NCBI GenBank assembly: GCA_002412625.1
Contig: DHVK01000043.1
Location: forward strand, 1-39,724
Direction: 5' to 3'
DNA length: 39,724 nucleotides
Origin: Cloacimonetes bacterium UBA5210
Lineage (GTDB): Bacteria > Cloacimonadota > Cloacimonadia > Cloacimonadales > Cloacimonadaceae
This document shows, piece after piece, positions 23,486-30,797 of the stretch; positions within the stretch are counted from its first letter, which is position 1; every line of letters starts with the position of its first letter. The position numbers and the translations under genes were made by a program. Under the pieces are notes generated by a model that ran no database searches, was not told the origin of the DNA, and saw only the letters and a program-made list of their open reading frames with translations.

Positions 23486-24023
23486 CCGTGTTTCCTTCTT
23501 TTTCCGTTTCTTCGGCCTCTTCCGCCCTGCGTTCGTCACTATCCGCCAGGTTGTCCGAGGCATAGGTTCCTCTGTTTATGAACATATCGTAAATCACAAA
23601 GCCATTCTGATACCAGCCCAGAAAGCGACCGTGAAGCGCACCGTTTCGATAGAACGCGCTCATCTGCGGACTTCCGTCGGGATACCACAACAGGCTTTGG
23701 CCGTGCTGCTGTCCCTTCCGGTACTCGGAGGCGCGCAAAAGCTCACCTTCCGGATAAAGCTCATAGGCCCAGCCCGTGAACGCTTCGTTCTCACGATATA
23801 GCACTTTATCTTTGAGTTGCAGATCCTGCATCAGAACCGCAGCTTCGGGCAAATTCCAGTTTTTTACCATCATATAGTCTTCACTCTGCGATCTTGCATG
23901 GAGGAAGCTCATGGCGATGGTAAACACAAAAAACGTAATCATATACATAAGGTAGCGTCGGGTATGCTGCCATGCAGGACTCAACGCCACGGTGCATTTT
24001 TCATGTAGCTGATAGGGACACAT
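23466..24023 (-). CDS. Membrane-anchored MORN/YwqK-type repeat protein
   Basis: A 185-aa protein with one N-terminal hydrophobic helix (YMITFFVFTIAMSFL, about residues 26-40) and then MORN-type repeats: AFTGWAYELYPEGEL, GQQHGQSLLWYPDGS and GALHGRFLGWYQNG. MORN repeats form beta-hairpin arrays that bind membranes or proteins. Databases often label such proteins YwqK-family antitoxins, but no toxin gene is present here, so I do not use that name as a function. The C-terminus is very acidic (DSDERRAEEAEETEKEG). The start at 24023 has GGAGG 5 nt upstream; an eight-residue extension to 24047 is less likely. It is the first gene of the minus-strand operon leading to panB and porX. Confidence 0.75.
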   Translation of the reverse strand: MCPYQLHEKCTVALSPAWQHTRRYLMYMITFFVFTIAMSFLHARSQSEDYMMVKNWNLPEAAVLMQDLQLKDKVLYRENEAFTGWAYELYPEGELLRASEYRKGQQHGQSLLWYPDGSPQMSAFYRNGALHGRFLGWYQNGFVIYDMFINRGTYASDNLADSDERRAEEAEETEKEGNTDDATRE

Positions 24024-24081
24024 TTTTACCTCCAAAAGGAAAGTCAACCTTTTTCTTTCATAAACCGGATTTCTTTTACAT

Positions 24082-24108
24082 AGTATAACCGGGATGGGCG
24101 ATTTCCAA
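24082..24108 (-). promoter_or_regulatory. Possible promoter of the MORN-panB-porX operon
   Basis: On the minus strand TTGGAA (24103-24108) and TATACT (24082-24087) are separated by 15 nt and lie about 60 nt before the start at 24023. The -10 is good; the -35 and spacing are below ideal. Confidence 0.35.
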
Positions 24109-24182
24109 AACCATATTTGCTTTGAAGTGTCAACGGTGTGAACTGCATATTACTGTCAATATTCCTTTATCATAGGGAAGAT

Positions 24183-24210
24183 TTGCTATCTGGTGATGGT
24201 TCATTATATT
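24183..24210 (+). promoter_or_regulatory. Possible promoter of the redox operon
   Basis: TTGCTA at 24183-24188 and TATATT at 24205-24210 are separated by 16 nt. The next start codon lies at 24246 behind AGGAGG at 24232-24237. The -10 matches five of six consensus bases, the -35 four of six. Confidence 0.45.
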
Positions 24211-24245
24211 GTTCTTTAGAATTACACAAATAGGAGGAGAATACA

Positions 24246-24884
24246 ATGCCTATTCTCGATGATAAAGTACTGAGCGAAGTGAAGAAAGCCCTGCAAAACA
24301 TGAAGAAAGAAGTGCACTTGGTGCTCTTTACCCAAGCCTTTGAATGTGGATATTGCAAAGACACCCACAAGCTTTTGGAAGAGCTATCTTCCGTCAACCC
24401 GCTCCTGAAACTGGAAGTTCACCAGTTTGAAAGCGACAAAGAAGCGGTTGAGAAATATGCCGTGGACAAGATACCCGCCATCGCCGTGACAGGCGAGAAA
24501 GACTACGGTATCCGTTTTTACGGCATCCCCGCCGGCTATGAGTTTTCTTCCCTGCTTTCCGCAATCCTGATGGTTTCCACCGGACTAACCAAGCTTGGTG
24601 AAGACACCCGCAAGTTCCTGGACAACTTGGCCAAGCCTGTGCACATGCAAGTCTTTGTAACCCCCACCTGTCCCTATTGCCCTCAGGCGGTAATCCTTGC
24701 CCATCAAATGGCTTATTACAGCGACAAAGTGAAGGCCGACATGGTAGAAATCTCCGAATTCCCGCACTTATCCCAGAAATACAATGTCCAGGGTGTTCCC
24801 CGCACCACCATCAACGAAAACTGGTATCAGGAAGGTGCCGCTCCCGAAAGCATGATCGTCGAGAAAATCAAGGAATCTCTGTAA
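24246..24884 (+). CDS. Two-domain protein disulfide oxidoreductase (glutaredoxin-like, PDO type)
   Basis: A 212-aa cytosolic protein made of two thioredoxin-fold halves, each with an active site: C34-G-Y-C37 after LVLFTQAFE and C142-P-Y-C145 after QVFVTPT. The cis-proline regions are DKIPAIAV and VQGVPRTTI. This layout matches the archaeal and thermophile PDO family, with the second site usually the more active. The gene lies 4 nt before trxB, so it is the probable electron acceptor of that reductase in place of a classic thioredoxin, none of which is seen in the window. Together they would keep cytosolic protein thiols reduced. A strong AGGAGG lies 8 nt before the ATG. Confidence 0.9.
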   Translation: MPILDDKVLSEVKKALQNMKKEVHLVLFTQAFECGYCKDTHKLLEELSSVNPLLKLEVHQFESDKEAVEKYAVDKIPAIAVTGEKDYGIRFYGIPAGYEFSSLLSAILMVSTGLTKLGEDTRKFLDNLAKPVHMQVFVTPTCPYCPQAVILAHQMAYYSDKVKADMVEISEFPHLSQKYNVQGVPRTTINENWYQEGAAPESMIVEKIKESL

Positions 24885-24888
24885 GATT

Positions 24889-25860
24889 ATGTTAGACTTC
24901 AATTTCAGCTATACTCCGGAAGTATCAAACGACCAAACCTACGATCTCATCATCATTGGCGGAGGCCCTGCGGGGCTCTCCGCCGGGCTATACGCGGCTC
25001 GTTACAAGCTGAAAACGCTGATGATAGAGAAGGCTCCCGTGGCGGGAGGACAGCTCACCGCCACCGAATGGGTGGAAAACTATCCCGGCTTTCCGGAACC
25101 CGTTTTGGGCACGAAACTGGCAAAGGACATGGAAGATCAGGCTCGCTTCTTCGGCCTCGAGATCGTGCATGAAGATGTGCTGAGCGTGAACCTGAAAGCC
25201 GAGGTGAAAGAGATTGTAACTCAGACAAGCACCTGGAAAGCTCACACAGTGCTGATTTGCACTGGAAGTTCACCCCGCAAGCTGGGAATCCCGGGAGAAG
25301 TTGAGTTCTCCGGCCGTGGAGTATCCTACTGCGCCACCTGTGACGGCCCCTTTTATCCGGATAAAACCGTGGCTGTGGTGGGGGGCGGAAACTCCGCCTT
25401 TGAAGAATCCCTGTTCATCGCCAAGTACGCAGCGAAAATCTTCATCATTCACCGCCGGGAAGGCTTCAGCGCGGATCCGATCCTGGTAGAGCGCGTAAAG
25501 GCAAACCCAAAAATCAGCTTAATTCTGAACACGGAAGTGGAAGAGATACGTTTTTCCCAAGAACCTCGTAAACTGCTGTTAAAAAACAATAAAAACGGAG
25601 AAAACAGCGAACTGGAAGTAGATGGAATCTTTGTTTTCGTGGGCGCAAATCCCAATACCACTCTGTTCAAAAACCAAGTGGAGCTTTCCGGAGGATACAT
25701 CGTAACCGACCGCGAGCATACCACATCGCTTCCCGGAGTATGGGCAGCGGGAGACGTGCAGGAGAAATCTCTGCGCCAGGTCGCCACGGCAGTGGGAGAC
25801 GGAGCTTTGGCCGCGTACAAGATTCATAAATATCTGGAAAACCTTGGAGACAGCGAATAA
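24889..25860 (+). CDS. trxB: Thioredoxin reductase (NADPH or NADH)
   Basis: A 323-aa low-molecular-weight thioredoxin-disulfide reductase. It has the FAD-binding GGGPAG at residues 24-29, the redox pair C148-A-T-C151 in YCATCDGPF, the pyridine-nucleotide-binding GGGNSAFEESLFIAKY, and a C-terminal FAD motif (GVWAAGDVQEKSLRQVATAVG). HRREGFSAD follows the nucleotide-binding fold, where HRR usually signals NADPH preference. The short N-terminal extension (first 18 residues) is unremarkable. It lies between the PDO-type oxidoreductase and mutM, and its stop codon overlaps the mutM start by one base (TAATG), so coupled translation is likely. Confidence 0.95.
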   Translation: MLDFNFSYTPEVSNDQTYDLIIIGGGPAGLSAGLYAARYKLKTLMIEKAPVAGGQLTATEWVENYPGFPEPVLGTKLAKDMEDQARFFGLEIVHEDVLSVNLKAEVKEIVTQTSTWKAHTVLICTGSSPRKLGIPGEVEFSGRGVSYCATCDGPFYPDKTVAVVGGGNSAFEESLFIAKYAAKIFIIHRREGFSADPILVERVKANPKISLILNTEVEEIRFSQEPRKLLLKNNKNGENSELEVDGIFVFVGANPNTTLFKNQVELSGGYIVTDREHTTSLPGVWAAGDVQEKSLRQVATAVGDGALAAYKIHKYLENLGDSE

Positions 25861-26663
25861 TGCCGGAACTACCCGAAGTCCAAACCGTATTGGACGGTCT
25901 GTCCGAGGTGCTGACTAACAGAGTATTGACCGGCTTGGAATGCTACTATCCGGGTACCGTGATCGTGGATCCCTTATTGCCCGATGAAGCTTTCCCCGCC
26001 AGAGTCAAAGAGACCATCCGCCGCGGTAAATATATGATATTGCACCTGGATAGCGGTGCCGGGCTGATAATCCATCTGAGGATGACCGGGAAACTGGTCT
26101 ATGAACCCGATCCGCGTGAACCGCACAAGCATGAACGGGCGCGGATCCTGCTGGAAGGGGGTGACGCGGTGCGTTTCATCGATCCCCGCACCTTTGGCAA
26201 GATCACGCTGTTCGCAAGTGCCAACCTAAGCAGATTCATGCCGGCATTGGGTCCGGAGCCCCTCTCAAAGGCTTTTGATGCCCAATATCTGAGCGGGCTA
26301 ATTGCCCATCGCAGCGCGCCGATCAAAAATCTCCTGCTGGATCAGCGCATCGTTGCCGGCCTGGGAAACATCTATGTGTGTGAATTGCTCTATCGAGCCC
26401 GGGTTCAGCCTCAACGAGAAGGACGCAAAGTGAGTGCCCCGGAAATCCGCCGCATCGTGAATCATACCAAAGACGTGCTTCAGGAAGCTCTGGAAGTTGG
26501 TGGCACCAGCATCTCGGATTATCGCCGCATCGACGATAAAAGCGGAGAGTTCCAGCACTTCTTGCGCGTATATCAGAAGCTTGAGTGTCCCAAAGGGCAT
26601 CCTTTGGGAAACCTTCGGCTGGGCGGGCGCTCCAGTTTCTACTGTCCCGTCTGCCAGAAATAA
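25860..26663 (+). CDS. mutM: Formamidopyrimidine-DNA glycosylase
   Basis: A 267-aa base-excision repair enzyme that removes 8-oxoguanine and formamidopyrimidines and nicks the abasic site. The catalytic N-terminus MPELPEV supplies P2 and E3, and K57 sits in RRGKYMIL. The helix-two-turn-helix region (LLLDQRIVAGLGNIYVCELLY) is present. The C-terminal zinc finger is unusual: it reads C243-P-K-G-H247 and C262-P-V-C265, where most MutM proteins have C-x2-C in both halves. Zinc may therefore be held by three cysteines and one histidine. The gene overlaps trxB by one base, which links oxidative-damage repair with thiol redox control, and is followed by a good terminator. Confidence 0.93.
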   Translation: MPELPEVQTVLDGLSEVLTNRVLTGLECYYPGTVIVDPLLPDEAFPARVKETIRRGKYMILHLDSGAGLIIHLRMTGKLVYEPDPREPHKHERARILLEGGDAVRFIDPRTFGKITLFASANLSRFMPALGPEPLSKAFDAQYLSGLIAHRSAPIKNLLLDQRIVAGLGNIYVCELLYRARVQPQREGRKVSAPEIRRIVNHTKDVLQEALEVGGTSISDYRRIDDKSGEFQHFLRVYQKLECPKGHPLGNLRLGGRSSFYCPVCQK

Positions 26664-26680
26664 AATCGGAACACATACAT

Positions 26681-26717
26681 ACCCAAAGCCGAGATCCTAT
26701 TTGGCTTTGGGTTTTTT
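26681..26717 (+). terminator. Intrinsic terminator of the redox operon, overlapping the next gene
   Basis: A perfect 10-bp stem, ACCCAAAGCC (26681-26690) with GGCTTTGGGT (26703-26712), encloses a 12-nt loop and is followed by six T (26712-26717). It lies 17 nt after the mutM stop codon. The right arm and T run fall inside the 3' end of the convergent tfoX-like gene, where they encode its basic C-terminal tail. Confidence 0.9.
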
Positions 26718-27029
26718 CTTTGCCGGTGCTTTTACTTCCGGCTCGGTGAGACGGACGAGCTCGCAGAGCCAAACCGAATCCTCCCAGTTATCCTCCGGGA
26801 TCAGGAAATAGTCCTTTGCTCCGGGATAGGGCGGGGCATATTCGGGGTCTTGGAGAAAGGCTTTGCCGGCTTCGGTGGGCTTCACGAAAAGCTGATCATC
26901 ACAGAGCATGGCGACCACTTTGTCCTTGTAATAAACCCCATATTCTCCAAACATTTTGCGCGCGTATACGCCATCGAGAGCCTGTAAATGCTCCAGGATA
27001 AAATCCATATGCTCTTTGCTGCTGGCCAT
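26697..27029 (-). CDS. TfoX N-terminal-domain protein
   Basis: A 110-aa cytosolic protein matching the N-terminal domain of TfoX/Sxy: LDGVYARKMFGEYGVYYKDK, then VAMLCDDQLFVKP, PPYPGAKDYFLIPE and WEDSVWLCELV. Stand-alone domains of this kind are common and their function is poorly known; competence control is known only for full-length TfoX in gamma-proteobacteria, so I do not infer competence here. The C-terminal tail is Lys/Pro/Ala rich (VKAPAKKKPKAK) and is encoded by bases that also form the terminator of the convergent mutM operon. GGGAG lies 6 nt before the ATG. It appears monocistronic. Confidence 0.85.
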   Translation of the reverse strand: MASSKEHMDFILEHLQALDGVYARKMFGEYGVYYKDKVVAMLCDDQLFVKPTEAGKAFLQDPEYAPPYPGAKDYFLIPEDNWEDSVWLCELVRLTEPEVKAPAKKKPKAK

Positions 27030-27188
27030 AAAAAACTCCCTGTTGTCGCATCATTTGTGGTGCAATACATTTTTGGTCTGAGCTTTAGGTCAAGAGATAT
27101 CTCCGCCTTATTGTCCAATCCGGAGCGGGCAGGCATTTCCCGGTGGCTTTAGTTTATGGCAGTTTATGCGCCATTTTAACAAGATTTC

Positions 27189-27265
27189 TTCAGCCTGGAT
27201 TAAGCTGCTGTTAAGTCGTTATTATGCTATGCCCACAGCTTGATAACAGCTTGATATCTGCTGAA
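27189..27265. repeat. Imperfect palindrome, copy 2 of the second repeat family
   Basis: The outer ends TTCAGC (27189-27194) and GCTGAA (27260-27265) pair, and the interior pairs imperfectly (AAGCTG with CAGCTT). The centre, GTTATTATGCTATGCCCAC at 27218-27236, matches 16 of 19 bases of 17738-17756. In both places the palindrome lies to the left of a full dispersed repeat, on the same strand. Confidence 0.5.
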
Positions 27266-27320
27266 TGAAATGAAAAGTAAACACGGTAGCAGGCAGAAAG
27301 GGATATCGGAAAACGGTTCC

Positions 27321-27341
27321 GGAACACGCAACTCTGAGCCC
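27321..27341 (+). repeat. Fragment of a dispersed-repeat end
   Basis: The sequence starts GGAACACGC and continues CTCTGAGCC, matching the right end (read outside-in) of copy B, GGAACACGC-CTCTCTGAGCC, with two or three differences. It lies 5 bp outside the left end of copy C, so copy C seems to sit next to or inside an older end. Confidence 0.55.
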
Positions 27342-27345
27342 TATC

Positions 27346-27557
27346 GGAACACGCCGCTCCTGGGGCGTTTTTCTGTCGATTACCCGCCAAAAGCCATTTT
27401 GCTGAAGAGCCCAAAGTTAACGGAGAATTCGATTTGGTGGTGGTTTTTGCTATGAGATATGTGGTGTATTCATTTTGGTGATGTCTCAAGCTTGGTCCTG
27501 CTTTATCTCGAGCTGGGTGCTATCTGACAGAAAAACGTTTCGGGAGAAACGTGTTCC
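27346..27557 (-). repeat. Dispersed hairpin-ended repeat, full copy C (212 bp)
   Basis: The copy begins GGAACACG and ends CGTGTTCC and is in opposite orientation to the copy at 17973-18206. Its right end, read on the minus strand, repeats the perfect hairpin CGTTTC-TCCC-GAAACG followed by TTTTTC. Its left end has a different hairpin with the pairing kept, ACGCC with GGCGT, followed by TTTTC. The AGCAAAATGGC and CACCAAAATGAATA blocks of copy B are also present. It is about 20 bp shorter in the middle. No open frame or target duplication is seen. Confidence 0.8.
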
Positions 27558-27651
27558 GGAGCATTGCCAACAATCATCACCATAAATACCGATGGCCTCA
27601 ATGTGTGACAATAAAACTTATGCCTTCCCAGCAGATATCCATAATTTTAGC

Positions 27652-27679
27652 TTGACGGATTCTCAGGCAGAAATAAAGC
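27652..27679 (+). promoter_or_regulatory. Possible weak promoter of the secreted-protein operon
   Basis: TTGACG at 27652-27657 and TAAAGC at 27674-27679 are 16 nt apart, but the -10 match is poor and it lies only 26 nt before the start codon at 27706. A strong AGGAGG (27695-27700) precedes the ATG by 5 nt. Confidence 0.3.
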
Positions 27680-27705
27680 TTGAACATCAGCATCAGGAGG
27701 AAGCG

Positions 27706-28485
27706 ATGTATAAAGCTTTACTTGTATTGGCGATTTTATTTAGCGTGGGATGGTGCCAGGGACTTGTATCTTGGGCAGACAGTGATGATTTTGCGATGGA
27801 CACCATCGATCCCCAAGTGCAAATCCTTTATCCGGTCGGGGGCGAGGAATGGTTCATCAACACCCCGCAGAATATCCTTTGGGCAGCTCAGGATCACAGT
27901 TTTTCGGACACTCCGATCTCGCTGTGGTATAGCACAAACAGTGGCGCGGATTATCAAATGATTCAGGAAAACCTTGCTAACAGCGGCACTTATGTTTGGC
28001 AAATCTCTGCCGTGCAGACAGATCACGCCAAAGTGCGCATAATGACAGTGGATAGCTTTGGCAATGCGGGGGAAGTCTCTTCCCCACAGACCTTCAGCAT
28101 CATCCATCTACCCCCTGCCGCACCGGAAAATCTGGTGGTGGATACCGCTAATGGCCTGCACGCGCTGCTTTCCTGGGATGCGGTAACGCAGACCATTCCG
28201 CCCTACAATCTGCCCTTTAGCCCGGATGGCTACATCATCCTTTACAACGAAACTCCGGCTGAGGACGAGCAATCTTACTATTTCCTGGGGCGAAGCTATA
28301 TCAACAGTTTCGCTCACCTGGATGTAGTCGAATTCCGGAATCAGATGTTCTATATGGTAAAAGCCTACAAGAACTATAGTCGCGCGGAAGCGGAAGCGCT
28401 GGAAGCGCTGCTGCAAAGCAGTAAAACTCAAAGAATCACCTGGGACGCTGCCAAAGCCCTGCTCAATCAAGGAAGTCAGAAATGA
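27706..28485 (+). CDS. Exported protein with Kre9/KNH-like and fibronectin III-like domains
   Basis: A 259-aa secreted or surface protein. A signal peptide (ALLVLAILFSVGWCQG) precedes residues about 40-120, which match the Kre9/KNH-like beta-sandwich repeat: ILYPVGGEEWFINTPQNILW, then YSTNSGADYQ and SGTYVWQI. Residues about 140-235 resemble a fibronectin III domain (PPAAPENLVVD, then LLSWDAV, GYIILYNE, FYMVKAYKNYS). Both are usually adhesion or carbohydrate-contact modules. The frame extends to 27592, but the AGGAGG and signal peptide point to ATG 27706. It overlaps the following SUMF1-fold gene by ATGA, so the two proteins are probably made together. Confidence 0.75.
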   Translation: MYKALLVLAILFSVGWCQGLVSWADSDDFAMDTIDPQVQILYPVGGEEWFINTPQNILWAAQDHSFSDTPISLWYSTNSGADYQMIQENLANSGTYVWQISAVQTDHAKVRIMTVDSFGNAGEVSSPQTFSIIHLPPAAPENLVVDTANGLHALLSWDAVTQTIPPYNLPFSPDGYIILYNETPAEDEQSYYFLGRSYINSFAHLDVVEFRNQMFYMVKAYKNYSRAEAEALEALLQSSKTQRITWDAAKALLNQGSQK

Positions 28486-30368
28486 AACGGATATTCTTCT
28501 GTGTAATCTTGTTAATCGGTCTTGGTATCACTTTATCAGCAACAATCATCCTGCACCAAGGTTTTGAAGGTACTCAAGACGACAACTGGATGTATATTGC
28601 TGACCCCGTACCCAATCGTCAGACTTGGTGGGGGCCCACAAACCAGCCTCTGGGTGGAGCGACCGCGCAGAGCGGAATCTGGTATTGGGGAAGCCGGAAT
28701 CTGGATAACCTGAATCATTCCCTATCCTTCGATCCAGTAACCCTTAGCAAGCTAAATACCTATACCATAAGCTTTTATTACTATAGCAGCAATCTGAATA
28801 GCACGAGTGACAGCTTTCGCTATTGCGTGGAATATGACAACGGAGTGGACTGGAATAAATGGATCTATCTGGAACCCAATACCAATGTCTGGACTTTGGT
28901 AACAGTGGATGTACCATCTTATGCCACGACCCTGCGCCTGAGGGTGGAAGCAGAGTATGAGGGTCTGGATAAATATCTGCATTGGGACAATTTCAGCCTG
29001 GATGCCGTGCAGATCGACCCCACCGCGCCCTATGTGTACAACGTGAATGCCGCACAACGCACAGATGGCAGCAAGATCGTGGACATCCATTATGATATGG
29101 TGGATGTGAATCTGGATCTTGCCACGATTGATGTGTTAGTTTCCACCGATGGTGGAGTCACCTTTGGCCACAGCCCCCTGCCGGAAAATCTCGTCGGAGA
29201 TATTGGCGATAACATCGGCAGCGGATCAGCCAAACACATCGTCTGGCATGCGGGGGCGGAAGACATAGATTTCGTCGGCAGTCAGCACCGGGTGAGGATT
29301 CTGGCAGACGATCATACCTTTATGGGCAATGTCCAAACCCCGCGCTTCAACCCGGTAGCGGGGACATATGACAACCCCATCGCAGTGAGAATCCACTGTG
29401 ACACCTTTGGCGCGGAGATTCACTACAGCCTGGACGGCAGTGAGCCTTCCTTGGATTCCCCGCAATATACCACCCCGGTGCTTGTTTCCCAATCTACCGC
29501 GCTCAAAGCCCGGGCATTCAAAGACGGCTGGATTAGCTCCGCTGTGTTTAGCGCGGAGTATGTGATCATCCCTGCACCGCCGGCAAATTTTGCCTTGGTC
29601 CCCGGTGGGACCTTCACCATGGGCAGAACGAGCGGAGAGGGCTATGGCAATGAGTTGCCCACTCACCCTGTGACCTTGCCTCCCTTTTATGTATCCAAAT
29701 ATGAGGTTACTCAACAAGAATATGAAGCAATCATGACCAACTTGCCTGCCCAAAGTGGGGGCGTGGGACCAGATAAACCGGTGCATCGCATCAATTGGTA
29801 TCAGACACTGATCTATTGTAATTTGCGGAGTGTGGCAGAAGGCCTGGAGCCGGTTTACTCTATCTCCGGAACCACTAATCCGGCGCAGTGGGGCGCAGCA
29901 CCATTTGAGTTCAATGAAACCTGGAACGCAGCGATGTGCAACTGGAATGCCTCCGGATACAGGTTGCTAACCGAAGCAGAGTGGGAATACGCAGCCCGGG
30001 GTGCCTCAAACTATCCGGATTATGTTTATAGCGGGTCAAATGATCCGAACCTGGTGGCGTGGCATGGTGGAAACTCCGGCGGCGGTGTTCATCCGGTGGG
30101 GCAGAAACAACCAAACTCCCTCGGCTTGTACGATATGAGCGGAAATGTATCAGAATTCAATTGGGATTGGCTGGGCAACGACTATTACAGCCTTAGCCCT
30201 CTGGTGTTTCCAACCGGACCGGATAGCGGAAGCTACCGCCTGGGCAGAGGTGGAAGCTGGACTAACACTCTCCAGGGAGTGCGGATATCTTTCAGACCCA
30301 GTGCCGGACCGCATTATACTCACAACAACATCGGCTTCCGGGTGGCCAGAAAGGCAGCAAGCCAATAG
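28482..30368 (+). CDS. Secreted multidomain protein with a SUMF1-fold domain
   Basis: A 628-aa exported protein. After a signal peptide (residues 1-20) comes a beta-rich region to about 185 that reads like a jelly-roll carbohydrate-binding domain. A chitobiase C-terminal-like beta domain follows at about 285-360 (SPVAGTY-like FNPVAGTYDNPIAV, then IHYSLDGSEPS and STALKARAFKDGW). A SUMF1 / formylglycine-generating-enzyme fold makes up about 365-625 (LVPGGTFTMGRTS, VSKYEVTQQEYE, YRLLTEAEWEYAARG, LYDMSGNVSEF, LGRGGSW, GFRVARKA). The two cysteines that bind copper in genuine FGly-generating enzymes are not at the expected sites, so I read this as a binding or structural domain, not a sulfatase activator. 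No sulfatase gene is nearby. Confidence 0.8.
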   Translation: MKRIFFCVILLIGLGITLSATIILHQGFEGTQDDNWMYIADPVPNRQTWWGPTNQPLGGATAQSGIWYWGSRNLDNLNHSLSFDPVTLSKLNTYTISFYYYSSNLNSTSDSFRYCVEYDNGVDWNKWIYLEPNTNVWTLVTVDVPSYATTLRLRVEAEYEGLDKYLHWDNFSLDAVQIDPTAPYVYNVNAAQRTDGSKIVDIHYDMVDVNLDLATIDVLVSTDGGVTFGHSPLPENLVGDIGDNIGSGSAKHIVWHAGAEDIDFVGSQHRVRILADDHTFMGNVQTPRFNPVAGTYDNPIAVRIHCDTFGAEIHYSLDGSEPSLDSPQYTTPVLVSQSTALKARAFKDGWISSAVFSAEYVIIPAPPANFALVPGGTFTMGRTSGEGYGNELPTHPVTLPPFYVSKYEVTQQEYEAIMTNLPAQSGGVGPDKPVHRINWYQTLIYCNLRSVAEGLEPVYSISGTTNPAQWGAAPFEFNETWNAAMCNWNASGYRLLTEAEWEYAARGASNYPDYVYSGSNDPNLVAWHGGNSGGGVHPVGQKQPNSLGLYDMSGNVSEFNWDWLGNDYYSLSPLVFPTGPDSGSYRLGRGGSWTNTLQGVRISFRPSAGPHYTHNNIGFRVARKAASQ

Positions 30369-30394
30369 GCCCGGAGCTTATTGCCGAAAATCTT

Positions 30395-30796
30395 ATGCTT
30401 ATCAGAAAATATGAACCCGGCTCGGACGAAGCGAAAGTGATGCAAATGCTTCGGGATCAGGGGGATGAATGGAAATGCTATTGGACAGCGGAGCATTGCG
30501 CCAAATACCGGGATGCTCTTCGAAACTCCATCACCTATGTGGCGTGTGAGAATGATGAAATCTGCGGCTATTCCAGAAGTCTGGACGATTGCGGCTTTTA
30601 CATCTATGTCTGCGATTTGTTGGTAAAACCCGCCTATCGGGGCAGGAGCCTGGGCAGAGCACTGATGGATTGCCTCTGCCAAGATTTCCCTGGGCAGACA
30701 GTGTTCGTGATGTCCGATGTGGATGAATATTATCGGAAGCAGGGCTACCGCAAGGAAGGCTCTGTGTTTGAAGTAACAGTGAATCAAGGAGGCTAA
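30395..30796 (+). CDS. GNAT family N-acetyltransferase
   Basis: A 133-aa cytosolic acetyltransferase of the GNAT fold. The acetyl-CoA-binding motif A is visible as VCDLLVKPAYRGRSLGRALM, that is, the V-x-P-x-x-R-G-x-G/S-x-G/A pattern, and DEYYRKQGYRKEGS near the C-terminus matches motif B. The substrate is unknown. It is placed between two secreted-protein genes, 26 nt after one and 1 nt before the next, which is an odd position for a cytosolic enzyme. It might modify a protein or amino group in the same pathway or simply be a passenger. The ribosome-binding site is weak. Confidence 0.8.
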   Translation: MLIRKYEPGSDEAKVMQMLRDQGDEWKCYWTAEHCAKYRDALRNSITYVACENDEICGYSRSLDDCGFYIYVCDLLVKPAYRGRSLGRALMDCLCQDFPGQTVFVMSDVDEYYRKQGYRKEGSVFEVTVNQGG

Positions 30797-30797
30797 C

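Larger units (their letters stand above)
27030..27705. other. Repeat-rich divergent intergenic region
   Basis: The gap lies between the tfoX-like gene and the secreted-protein operon. No convincing gene is present; short frames here cross repeats. It holds an imperfect palindrome (27189-27265), a repeat-end fragment (27321-27341), a full dispersed repeat (27346-27557) and a weak promoter (27652-27679). Confidence 0.6.

Noticed and set aside
23466..24023. Toxin-antitoxin antitoxin (YwqK label)
   Set aside because: No toxin gene is adjacent and the neighbour is panB. The protein is a membrane-anchored MORN-repeat protein, so the antitoxin label is not supported.
26697..27029. Competence regulator TfoX
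   Set aside because: Only the N-terminal domain is present and there are no competence genes in the window; stand-alone domains of this type have no established competence role.
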